A DNA stretch of 64,000 nt from Deltaproteobacteria bacterium (GTDB taxonomy: Bacteria > Myxococcota_A > UBA9042 > DTJE01). Under the pieces are notes generated by a model, which saw only the letters and a list, made by a program, of their open reading frames with translations, ran no database searches and had not been told where the DNA came from. Each line of letters starts with the position of its first letter. Within the stretch, counting starts at the first letter, position 1. The translations under genes were made by a program, and so were the position numbers. Positions 56,488-64,000 of this stretch are shown here, piece by piece. The DNA is taken from positions 583,675 through 647,674 of the forward strand of contig JAKPOP010000010.1 of assembly GCA_029547805.1 (NCBI GenBank). The letters run 5' to 3'.

Positions 56488-58866
56488 ATGATCACGCCCA
56501 GCGATCGGGGGGGGCCGTTGCAGGGGGTCCGGATCCTGGAGACGTCCCGGGGCATCGCCGCCCGGATTGCGACGATGGTCCTGGCGGATCAGGGAGCCGA
56601 CGTGGTGCGGATCCCCCTGCGGGAGGACCACCCGGACCCGGTCATCGGGGCCTTGTTGGACCGGAACAAGACCGTGGCCCGCCTCACCGCCGACTCCGAG
56701 GAGGGCCGCCAGGCGTTCCGGGACCTGCTGCCCCACGCCGACGCCTGGGTCGAGGACCTGCTGCCCGGCGAGGGGAAGGACCTGGAGGAGGCCTCCCTCG
56801 GATCCCCCCAGTCCCTGGTCCGCCTGTCATTGCCGGCCTTCCGGGACGGCGACCCCCGGCAGGGACTCCCCCACCCCGAGGTGGCTGCCGCCGTGGCCGG
56901 ATGCCTCTACGCGAGGCCCCTGGGGGCTCCCCGCTGGCATGACCTGCCGGTGACCCCGGTGGTCGGCGGCCTCTTCGGGGCGAACGGGCTCCTGGCGGCC
57001 CTGATCGCCCGGCTCCGGACCGGCCAGGGCCAGCGGGTCACCGTGCCCCTCCATCATGGGACCCTCTTCGCCCAGATCCTGCAGGTCCTGATGGGGTCCG
57101 GTGTGCCCCGGGGCTTCCTGGCCCTCAAGATGGTCGCGACCCCCTTCATGCACTCCTGGCCCTGCCAGGACGGCCGCCATGTCTACCTGCACATCACGCT
57201 GCCGGCCCACAACGCCCGGATGATCTCGCTGCTGGAAGAGATCGGGCATCCCCAGGAGGCCCGGGACCTGCGGGCGGCACTGTCGGACGAGACCATGCGG
57301 GATCCGAGCCAGGTGAAGGACCTGGCCGAGGCGAAGGCCATCGAGGAGGTCCTCCGGCGCATCTTCCGGCTGCGACCGGCCCGGGAGTGGGAGGCCCTGC
57401 TGGGCCGAGAGCTGTGCTGCATCGAGGTCCGGACAGTGGACCAGTGGATGCGGGACTCCCGGGCGGCCGGGATGGAGGACGTCGTGTCGCTGGCCGACCC
57501 CGAACTGGGGGAGGTCGAGGCGCCGGGTCCCGGGTTCCGGTGCCGGGAGATGCCCCCCGGCGTGGCGCCCCGTCAGGTCACCGGCGACCTCCGGGCCACG
57601 GTGCGACGGTGGCGGGAGGCCCCGGGGATCGGGGCGCCCCTGGAGCCCGGAAGGCACCTGCGACACCCCCTGGAGGGGATCCGGGTGGCGGACCTGTCCC
57701 GGATCATCGCCGGGCCCACCGCCGGGCGCCTGCTGGCGGAGATGGGGGCCGAGGTCACCGCGATCCAGGGCCCCACGGACCTGGCCTGGGCCCTGTCCTT
57801 CCACCTGCTCTTCAACGTCGGCAAGCGGACCGTCACGATCGACTTCACGACCCCCGAGGGGAAGGCCCGCCTCCAGGCCCTGATCCGGCACCTGGACCCC
57901 CACGCCCTGATCCAGAACTACCGGAACCTGGAGGTCGCCCGGGACGTGGGAGTGGGGCCCGAGGACCTGGCCCGGTCCTTCCCGGGCATGGTCCAGACCC
58001 ACCTGAATGCCTACGGGAACGAGGGGGACTGGCAGCACCGACCAGGGTTCGAGCAGGTGGTCCAGGCCGTCACCGGGATCCAGATGACCTACGGCGGCGG
58101 CCAGCGGCCGCGACTGCTTCCGACCCCCGTGATCGACATCGGCACCGGCCTCGCCGGGGCCCTGGCGACCCAGGTGGGCCTCTGGCATCGCCTCCGGACC
58201 GGTCGGGGCTGCCGGGTCGAGACGCACCTCACCTGGACGGCCCTGCTGCTCCAGTATCCGCAGGTCGCCGCCGTGCACCGGCAACGGCTCGCCGGGCAGG
58301 GGCGTCCCCTGGCGCCGGCCACGACTCCCGTGGCAACGATCGTCCGGGCCCTGGATGGCCCGATGGCCGTCGCCGGAACCCCCGAGGACCTGGCGGCCTG
58401 GCTGGGGGTTCAGGGCCCCGGACAGGCGGCCCCCGAGGTCCTGCGGCGCCGGCTGGCACGGCAGGCCTGGACCCGCCCCGTGGCGGCGTGGCAACGGGAC
58501 CTGGAGTCTCGGGGCATGGGGAACCGGGTGCTCTGCATCGCCGTGCCCCGGGTGAAGGGCCTGGTGCGGGACCTCTCCCGACAGGACCCCTCCCGGCCGC
58601 CTCCGGTGCGGTTGCGCCCCTACCCCGGCGTCGTCCGGCCCCTGGCCTTTGTGCGACTGCCGCTGGACTTCTCGGCCACCCCGCTCCGAGAGGGGCTCCC
58701 GCCGCCCCGCCGCGGGCAGGACACCGCCGAGGTCCTCCGAGAGGCCGGTCTGGTCCCCGGCGCCGGGGACGGCGTGCTGCCCTACCCCGAGAATCGCCCG
58801 CTGCTGGCCTGGCTCTGGGAGGTCGCCCGCTGGGGGTGGTTTGCCTGGCGGTCCGGGTCCTTCTGA
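56488..58866 (+). CDS. Double-domain CaiB/BaiF (class III CoA-transferase) homologue without catalytic Asp
   Basis: 792 residues made of two CaiB/BaiF halves: residues about 10-350 (QGVRILETSRG, ADQGADVVRI) and 400-760 (EGIRVADLSRIIAGP, AEMGAEVTAIQ). In class III CoA-transferases an Asp in a VxMSxxDAxL segment forms the acyl-anhydride intermediate. Here the matching segments read VTVPLHHGTLF and VETHLTWTALL, so both halves lack the Asp. The protein may act on other substrates, bind CoA thioesters without transferring, or use a different acid. Lies between two divergently placed lipoprotein systems. AGGAGGTGA is 4 nt before the ATG. Confidence 0.85.
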   Translation: MITPSDRGGPLQGVRILETSRGIAARIATMVLADQGADVVRIPLREDHPDPVIGALLDRNKTVARLTADSEEGRQAFRDLLPHADAWVEDLLPGEGKDLEEASLGSPQSLVRLSLPAFRDGDPRQGLPHPEVAAAVAGCLYARPLGAPRWHDLPVTPVVGGLFGANGLLAALIARLRTGQGQRVTVPLHHGTLFAQILQVLMGSGVPRGFLALKMVATPFMHSWPCQDGRHVYLHITLPAHNARMISLLEEIGHPQEARDLRAALSDETMRDPSQVKDLAEAKAIEEVLRRIFRLRPAREWEALLGRELCCIEVRTVDQWMRDSRAAGMEDVVSLADPELGEVEAPGPGFRCREMPPGVAPRQVTGDLRATVRRWREAPGIGAPLEPGRHLRHPLEGIRVADLSRIIAGPTAGRLLAEMGAEVTAIQGPTDLAWALSFHLLFNVGKRTVTIDFTTPEGKARLQALIRHLDPHALIQNYRNLEVARDVGVGPEDLARSFPGMVQTHLNAYGNEGDWQHRPGFEQVVQAVTGIQMTYGGGQRPRLLPTPVIDIGTGLAGALATQVGLWHRLRTGRGCRVETHLTWTALLLQYPQVAAVHRQRLAGQGRPLAPATTPVATIVRALDGPMAVAGTPEDLAAWLGVQGPGQAAPEVLRRRLARQAWTRPVAAWQRDLESRGMGNRVLCIAVPRVKGLVRDLSRQDPSRPPPVRLRPYPGVVRPLAFVRLPLDFSATPLREGLPPPRRGQDTAEVLREAGLVPGAGDGVLPYPENRPLLAWLWEVARWGWFAWRSGSF

Positions 58867-58909
58867 CCGGCCGGGTCCATGACCCGGGTCGCCGCCCCTC
58901 CTGCCCCGG
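58867..58909. terminator. Possible bidirectional hairpin between convergent genes
   Basis: CCGGGTC (58871-58877) and GACCCGG (58881-58887) form a 7-bp stem with a 3-nt loop in the short gap between the CaiB-like and TPR genes. No T-tract. Confidence 0.25.
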
Positions 58910-59695
58910 TCAGCGGACCTTGCGCATCTGCCGGCGGGCCCACTGGCGGGCGTCGTCGGTCTCCCACTCGAGGTCCGGCGGGGCCCTGGCCTGGATCACC
59001 GCCTCGTAGTAACGCAGGGCGCACTCCCGGTCCCCGGTCTCCCGGCAGGCCTCGGCCAGTTCCAGGAGGGCCTCCGGGTCCCCGGGGGCCAGGTCCACCG
59101 CTTTCCGGGCGTATTCCAGCGCCTTCTCGTCGTCCCCCCAGGAGATGACCGAGGGAAGTTCCCGGTAGGCCATCGCCAGAAAGACATAGGCCTCGGGGCG
59201 CCGGGGGTCCATCGCGATGAGGTCCTCCAGTTGCCCCCGGACCGGCTTCACCGCCTGGAGGATCCGGGTGAAGGGCAGCGTGGCCCCGGCCTTGTAGCGG
59301 TTCATCAACTCCCAGTAGCGCCCGTCGTAGTCCCGATCCCGGAGGGCCTGGGCCCGCAGGGCGCACTCGATCCCCGCCCGGGCGATGCGGGCCCCGTCCT
59401 CCTTGTCGCCGGCCTGGATCCGCCGGTGAGCCAGGTGGAAGGACGTCCGGGCGCACCAGATCTGGACGGCGTGGTCCCCCGTCCGCAGGGCCGCCAGCCG
59501 CGCGAATCCCTCCCAGGCCTCCCGGTGGCGATCGGGGTTCGCCCGCTCCCGGTAGACCGCCAGCACCTGCTGGAACTCCGGGTCCCCTGGCGCCGGGAGG
59601 CCGTCGGCCAGCACCCCGATCGGGACCAGGACCGCCCACAGGCCCCAGGCCAGAGGCCACCGCGGCACGGAAAGGCGCACCGCCACACCGATCAT
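58910..59695 (-). CDS. Secreted TPR-like protein
   Basis: 261 residues, ATG 59695 with GGAGGG upstream. Signal peptide about 1-30 (WGLWAVLVPIGVLADG). The rest is helical with TPR features, especially ALEYARKAVDLAPGDPEALLELAEACRETGD and a second degenerate unit before it. It follows the lipoprotein at 59727 by 31 nt and is probably in the same transcript. TPR proteins bind partner proteins; a periplasmic scaffold for the surface machinery is a reasonable guess. The YRELPSVISWGDD segment recalls TRAP-transporter T-component-like TPR proteins. Confidence 0.75.
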   Translation of the reverse strand: MIGVAVRLSVPRWPLAWGLWAVLVPIGVLADGLPAPGDPEFQQVLAVYRERANPDRHREAWEGFARLAALRTGDHAVQIWCARTSFHLAHRRIQAGDKEDGARIARAGIECALRAQALRDRDYDGRYWELMNRYKAGATLPFTRILQAVKPVRGQLEDLIAMDPRRPEAYVFLAMAYRELPSVISWGDDEKALEYARKAVDLAPGDPEALLELAEACRETGDRECALRYYEAVIQARAPPDLEWETDDARQWARRQMRKVR

Positions 59696-59726
59696 CCGAT
59701 CCCTCCCGATGGGTCCAGGACCCGCC

Positions 59727-61520
59727 TCACCAGGAGGCGGGGTCCCGGAGCACCTCGCAATCGACGAAGGCGGCCCCGGCAGGGTTCTTCAGGGGGCTCG
59801 CACAGTACTCCAGCAGGACCCCCCAGGCCTCGATGGGAATCCCCTCGGGAGAGGCCCGGGGCCGGAGGGTCGCACCAGAGTAGGTCCCGTCGGGCTGGGC
59901 CCAGAGGTCCCAGTAGGGCCACGCCGTGAACTCCTCGACGGACTTCCGCCAGTACTGCTGCACATGGCGGGCCTCGGCCGCCGTCAGGGGCAGGCCCACC
60001 GAGGCGGCCTGGACCAGCAGCACCGCCATGTCCTGCCACCAGTCGGGATGGGAGGCCCCGGGCTCCTCGGGGCTCGGGTGCATGTAGGAGTCGATGCGAT
60101 CCGCAAGGCCCTTCAGGGCCATCCAGGCGTCCTGCCACTGACCCCGGACCAGCGCCGTCCCGACCCCGGCCATGTGGTAGTCCCAGATGATCGGGTAGTT
60201 GTAGTAGTGGGCCGTGGAGGCAAAGAGGTCGTAGATGCTGCCGGTGCAGGTGCCGCACTCGTTGGTCCGACGCTCGCCATAGGCGATCATGTCGGCGGCC
60301 ATCCGGGCGCAGCACTCGTTGGTGGGATCGACGTCCACGTAGCAGGAATAGGAACCCAGGTCCTGTTGCTCGCAGGGAATGCGCCAGGCATTGCCCTCCC
60401 GGTCCTTGGTCCGGATGAAGTAGTCCTCGTCCACGATGTCCCGGTGGAAGTGGACCATCGTGTCCAGCGTGTGGGCACAGGCCTCCCGGGCCGGCCCCTC
60501 CGGCAGGTCCCGGGCGGCGTAGAAGAGGAAGGTCGTGGCCCGGGAGATCGCCCGGACGTCGTCCTTGCTCCGCATGTTGGTGACCCACATGGCGCCCCAG
60601 GTCGGGTTGTGGGGCCAGGGGAAGGTCTGGGCGTTCCAGCCCACCTCGACCTGCCGGGTGTCGTTGCCGAAGGCCACGGCCTTCCGGCGCCCGTCGTCGC
60701 CCCAGAACTCCCCGTCCAGCACGAACTCGTGGTCGAAGGGAAAGACCGACCGGGCCATCAACCAGGGGGCCGGGTCGTTCTCGTCCCAGACGAACCCCTT
60801 GATCACGGCCTCCAGGCCCTTGCAGTACTGCTCCGCCAGCCGCAGCAGGGTCGGGTCCCCGGTCCAGAGGGCCCCGCCCACCACGGTGTTCAGCATCATC
60901 GACCCGGGGATCCACATGTTGTGCTCGCTGCCCATCTCCCGGAAGGTGACCCGGTCCCCCTCCTTGACGGCGATGATGTCGTTGTACCAGGCCAGGAAGT
61001 CGTCCTTGCCGGTGCTGCGGTCCACCCCCATCGAGGTCCGGATCACCCACCGGAAGTAGCCGGTCTGCTTCCAGGCGGCAGCGACGGCCCGGGTGAAGTC
61101 CGTCACCTCCTCGGGACTCAGGGGGTCTCCCTCGGCGGGACGGGTGAAGGCGAAGGGCAGCGACTCCGGCGGCAGAGGCACGTCCGGCGGCACGTCCGGT
61201 CCACCGGGACCCAGGTCGCCCGATCCCGGGTCCGCGGGGACCGGATCAGCGCCCGGGTCCAACGCGACCTCCGGATTCGGGTCCGTGAGCCCCTCGTCCA
61301 GGGTCCCGCCGGGATCCCCAGGAATCTCCCCCGAGTCCTCCGGCAGGTCCCGGCCGACGACGACCTCCCCGGTCCCCTCGTCGGACACCCCCGGGTCCGG
61401 CGTGCCGACCTCCGGCACGTCCCCGGGACCCGAATCCCGGACCCCCAGGTCCCCGCTGCCCGAGGACCCGCAGGCGATCCCCCATCCCAGCACCCACACG
61501 ATCCACCAGGCCCTGCTCAT
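59727..61520 (-). CDS. Surface lipoprotein, paralogue of the 54.5-kb lipoprotein
   Basis: 597 residues from ATG 61520 with GGAGGG upstream; lipobox GWGIAC. The linker is rich in DPG/DLG units. The body aligns with the 54527-56290 protein over most of its length: FLAWYNDIIAVKEGDRVTFR, WVTNMRSKDDVRAISRA and LLEYCASPLKNPAGAA. Sequence between conserved blocks differs widely, as expected for old duplicates. Function unknown. Encoded between the duplicated GH-like protein and a TPR protein on one strand. Confidence 0.78.
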   Translation of the reverse strand: MSRAWWIVWVLGWGIACGSSGSGDLGVRDSGPGDVPEVGTPDPGVSDEGTGEVVVGRDLPEDSGEIPGDPGGTLDEGLTDPNPEVALDPGADPVPADPGSGDLGPGGPDVPPDVPLPPESLPFAFTRPAEGDPLSPEEVTDFTRAVAAAWKQTGYFRWVIRTSMGVDRSTGKDDFLAWYNDIIAVKEGDRVTFREMGSEHNMWIPGSMMLNTVVGGALWTGDPTLLRLAEQYCKGLEAVIKGFVWDENDPAPWLMARSVFPFDHEFVLDGEFWGDDGRRKAVAFGNDTRQVEVGWNAQTFPWPHNPTWGAMWVTNMRSKDDVRAISRATTFLFYAARDLPEGPAREACAHTLDTMVHFHRDIVDEDYFIRTKDREGNAWRIPCEQQDLGSYSCYVDVDPTNECCARMAADMIAYGERRTNECGTCTGSIYDLFASTAHYYNYPIIWDYHMAGVGTALVRGQWQDAWMALKGLADRIDSYMHPSPEEPGASHPDWWQDMAVLLVQAASVGLPLTAAEARHVQQYWRKSVEEFTAWPYWDLWAQPDGTYSGATLRPRASPEGIPIEAWGVLLEYCASPLKNPAGAAFVDCEVLRDPASW

Positions 61521-61570
61521 GCATTCCCTCCTGTGACGCCGGCGCACCGACGCCCTGTCTCCCGTGCTCA

Positions 61571-61600
61571 AGCCTACGGGATTCCGGCCTTTCGAAACAA
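61571..61600 (-). promoter_or_regulatory. Possible promoter of the 59.7-kb lipoprotein
   Basis: Minus strand: TTGTTT (61600-61595), 18-nt spacer, TAGGCT (61576-61571). It lies in the 106-bp gap before the lipoprotein gene. Partial match only. Confidence 0.35.
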
Positions 61601-61626
61601 CGGAGATCTGGCAGGGGACCCACCCT

Positions 61627-64000
61627 TCAGGGCCCCGCCACCCGGAAGAGCCGCACAGGCCGCTGTTCGGACAGCCGCACCGAGGGGATCACGAGGTCCT
61701 GGCCCAGGCGGTAGGGAATCCCCTCGGGATCCTGCCAGGTCCCGTCCCGGTGCTCCTGCACCGTGCCCACCGCCAGGTCCGGCGGCAGAGAGACCCGCAC
61801 CGTCGTCACGACGTCCTCCAGCACCCAGTGGGGGTCCTCCTCGAACAGGCAGCGCAGGTCGTTCATCTCCTCCCTGGCCGTCACGTTGATCACCGGGACC
61901 ACCAGCGACGCCGGGGTCCGGATGGCCTCGACGATCACCCCGTCCCGGTCCGCCCGGGCCCCGCCGGTCGGGTCCCCCAGCACCAGTTCGTCCCGGACCG
62001 CCCGGACCATCCGGTTCGCCTCGGCAATGGCCCGCCAGGACTCGGGACGCCGGTCGGCGCCCTTCATGCTGGTCTGGAAGTACATCAGCCCCTTGGTCCC
62101 GGCGGCGATGGGGGAGAGGGCCTGGACCCAGATCTCGGAGGGGCTCGGCTCCCGGACCGGGTCGGTCTTGCCCAGCATGCCGTGGCTGTAGATCCAGGTG
62201 GGCCAGGGGGACTGGTTGGACCGCACTGCCCGGGCGAAGTCATAGGGGGCCCTCAGCGGCGGGAAGTGCCCGAAGTCCAGGATGTAGGGCGCGCAGGCCG
62301 AGATGTAGATGTCGAATCCCTGGATGTCGGTCACCCCGGCGAAGGCCCCGTTGTGCCGGTGCCGGGACCCGCCGACGTAGGTGGCCATCTCCGGCGTGGT
62401 CCGCCAGGCCCGCCGGGAGTACCGGGCCTTCTCCCAGGGCGCGCTGCCGACCTCGCTGTCCGGCTCGTCCCCGGTGAACCACAGCAGGCGATCGGTCGAG
62501 AACCCGGTGATGTCGATGTCCTTCGACACCATCAGCCACTGGTCCGGCACGGCCTCGGCGGCGGCCAGGATGTCCTGGGCCGTCGCGCCGTTGCACCCCT
62601 CGTAGGACGCGTAGGTGGACTTCCACAGGAACGGGGTGTCGAACCCCGCCTCCCGGTGCCGCTGCCAGTTCGCCTCGTTGGCCCCGGGGAAGGGACAGTC
62701 GCTGGAGGAGGGCCAGGTGTGAATGCCGAAGTGCGGCACCAGCACCCGGCCCCCGGCCGTCGAGTGGCTCCCGTCGTCCCAGAAGGCCGTGACGGTCCAG
62801 GGGTCCCCCCGGCGGACCGCCTCGCAGAGAGGAACCTCCCACATCACCTCCTGGCCGGCCTCGACCTCGGGGTCCGGGATGCAGGCCGACCCGGTGACGT
62901 CCCGGCCATGGACCACCAGTCGTTCCAGGCGCCGGGCCGACGGCGACTCGTTGCGGAGGTGCACCAGGAGGCTGCGATGGTCCCGGGAGGAGGTCACGTA
63001 GCGGATGGGCACCTCCGGGATCGTGGGAGAGAAGGCACCGTCCAGGGCGACCCCCTGGTCCGTGACGACCTCCACCGAAAAGGGCCCCGTCCCCTCCAAC
63101 CAGGAATGGGAGGCATGGAAGGCGATCCAGAAGGGATCACCGGCCCGCAGTTCCGTGGGCCAGACGTGCAGCCAGTGCATCCACCCGTCCTCGGTCAGGG
63201 CCGTGACCTCCGACGAGGGGCCCCCCAGGTCGTCCCGGAGCAGCGACGAGACGTCCCGCCCGGCGATGCGCACCGCCTGGACCCGCCCCGAGGCCCCGGC
63301 CATTGCCGTCAGGTGCACCCGGCCGCCCAGGACCGGGTCCGGGATGCCTGCCTCCGGGTACTGCTCGTAGGGATAGAAGAAGTCCTTCCGGAGCGAGGCC
63401 CGGATCCCGGGGTCGAAGGCCGGGGCCTCGCAGGCCCCCTGCGGGGGACTGCACCGGACGAGGGCCTCCCGGGCCGCCGTCTCCGGGGGCGGCCCCGGAT
63501 CGGAAATCGCCATGTCCGCCGCCATCCGGGCTGCGATCCCCGGGTCCCGGCCCAGCACGAAGACCCGGTAGGGTCGGTCGTTGTCCAGGGAGACCTGTGG
63601 CAGGACCAGGTCCCTCCCCTCGGAGAAGGCCCCGTCGGTCACCGGGCGCACCTGGCCGTCCTCCACCTCCCAGAGGGCCTCCACCGAGAAGTCCTCCGGG
63701 ACCCGGACCCGGACGTCGACCACCACGGGCTGCAGGGACCAGTGGGGGTCGTCTTCGAAGAGGCACCGGACCAGGTCCAGGCCCTGGTCCACCTTGCCGT
63801 TGATCACCGGGACCACCAGGGCCTCCCGGGACCGGATGGCCTCGGTCCACACGTCGGGGTCCGTGGCCGAGGCCGCCCCGGTGGGATCCCCCTCCCGCAG
63901 GAACCTCCGGACCGCCCGGAAGACCCGGTTGACCTCCCCCATCGCCTCCCAGGTGGCCGGGACGGCCCGGGCCCGGCCCAGGTCCGTCTGGAAGTACATG
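61627..64000 (-). CDS. Giant duplicated GH-like secreted protein (5' end outside the window)
   Basis: At least 790 residues; the frame continues past the right edge, since the block at the edge (MYFQT) is internal in the duplicate. Two copies of a module are present: GLMYFQT-like starts at 63999 and 62085, separated by 638 residues, sharing AIR-type ALVVPVIN, RCLFEDDPHW/RCLFEEDPHW, V-VRVRVP and a closing RPYRVFVLGR / RPVRLFRVAGP. The middle of the visible module (HFGIHTWPSSSDCPFPGANEA, TGDEPDSE, YISACAPYILDFGHFPP) resembles a TIM-barrel glycosidase. Expected to act outside the cell. It is the first gene of the minus-strand group with the paralogous lipoprotein and TPR gene. Confidence 0.8.
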   Translation of the reverse strand, partial: MYFQTDLGRARAVPATWEAMGEVNRVFRAVRRFLREGDPTGAASATDPDVWTEAIRSREALVVPVINGKVDQGLDLVRCLFEDDPHWSLQPVVVDVRVRVPEDFSVEALWEVEDGQVRPVTDGAFSEGRDLVLPQVSLDNDRPYRVFVLGRDPGIAARMAADMAISDPGPPPETAAREALVRCSPPQGACEAPAFDPGIRASLRKDFFYPYEQYPEAGIPDPVLGGRVHLTAMAGASGRVQAVRIAGRDVSSLLRDDLGGPSSEVTALTEDGWMHWLHVWPTELRAGDPFWIAFHASHSWLEGTGPFSVEVVTDQGVALDGAFSPTIPEVPIRYVTSSRDHRSLLVHLRNESPSARRLERLVVHGRDVTGSACIPDPEVEAGQEVMWEVPLCEAVRRGDPWTVTAFWDDGSHSTAGGRVLVPHFGIHTWPSSSDCPFPGANEANWQRHREAGFDTPFLWKSTYASYEGCNGATAQDILAAAEAVPDQWLMVSKDIDITGFSTDRLLWFTGDEPDSEVGSAPWEKARYSRRAWRTTPEMATYVGGSRHRHNGAFAGVTDIQGFDIYISACAPYILDFGHFPPLRAPYDFARAVRSNQSPWPTWIYSHGMLGKTDPVREPSPSEIWVQALSPIAAGTKGLMYFQTSMKGADRRPESWRAIAEANRMVRAVRDELVLGDPTGGARADRDGVIVEAIRTPASLVVPVINVTAREEMNDLRCLFEEDPHWVLEDVVTTVRVSLPPDLAVGTVQEHRDGTWQDPEGIPYRLGQDLVIPSVRLSEQRPVRLFRVAGP
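61740..63999 (-). repeat. Internal gene duplication, 638-residue period
   Basis: Copy 1 of the conserved 150-residue block is at 63999 to about 63544, copy 2 at 62085 to about 61640, both on the minus strand with the same order of motifs. This reveals a repeated catalytic-like module in one polypeptide. Confidence 0.75.

Overview
The window is very G+C-rich (roughly 70% by eye), densely packed on both strands, and free of rRNA, tRNA and CRISPR. Two gene sets point to the host. The first is an anaerobic hydrogen/heterodisulfide-reductase electron system, next to oxygen-sensitive 2-hydroxyacyl-CoA dehydratase/double-cubane type enzymes. The second is a large set of outer-surface lipoproteins with long Asp/Gly/Pro/Glu-rich linkers and Cys-rich CDDGxxCT repeats, a style common in Myxococcota-like (former deltaproteobacterial) genomes. 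An anaerobic member of that broad group is the best guess; it is an inference from gene style, not a phylogenetic result.

Layout. 1-3.7 kb: 3' part of a zinc-cluster/metallopeptidase-like protein, carbamate kinase, and an RlmK-like rRNA methyltransferase. 4.0-15.7 kb: a tightly spaced operon encoding an HdrCB-fusion (HdrD-like) subunit, HdrA, MvhD, MvhG, MvhA and a hydrogenase maturation protease, then four signalling genes (kinase-like protein, single-domain response regulator, two membrane histidine kinases). 15.8-20.3 kb: two genes behind recognisable promoters, an unknown membrane protein and a radical-SAM/B12-type protein that has lost one cluster cysteine. 20.4-25.5 kb: an operon of PanE-like reductase, single-subunit dehydratase (double-cubane family), its ATPase activator and an ADP-forming acyl-CoA synthetase, followed by a polytopic membrane protein. 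27.3-30.7 kb: a giant lipoprotein joining Cys-rich modules, a lamin-tail domain and a ComEC-type metallo-beta-lactamase.

30.9-43.2 kb: mixed housekeeping and envelope genes: rhomboid protease, UDP-glucose dehydrogenase, CNNM/CorC transporter, a serine hydrolase plus LD-carboxypeptidase pair, patatin, PEGA protein, esterase lipoprotein, an IS481-type remnant and an SH3-like protein. 43.3-49 kb (minus strand): a DUF4838 glycosidase-like lipoprotein and a lipoprotein with 9.5 Cys-rich repeats. 49-54.5 kb: a RelA/SpoT enzyme with altered hydrolase residues, an aldehyde dehydrogenase with a palindromic operator, and a radical SAM protein. 54.5-64 kb: a pair of paralogous lipoproteins flanking a double CaiB/BaiF protein and a TPR protein, plus a giant duplicated GH-like protein that runs off the window.

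Possible coupling (inference): the Mvh-Hdr complex would oxidise H2 and bifurcate electrons to ferredoxin and a disulfide-like acceptor. Low-potential ferredoxin would supply the ATPase activator of the dehydratase-like protein, and the ADP-forming synthetase would harvest ATP from an acyl-CoA. The signalling genes co-transcribed with the hydrogenase could tune this to redox or hydrogen supply. Most starts were chosen from Shine-Dalgarno spacing, lipobox position and promoter position.
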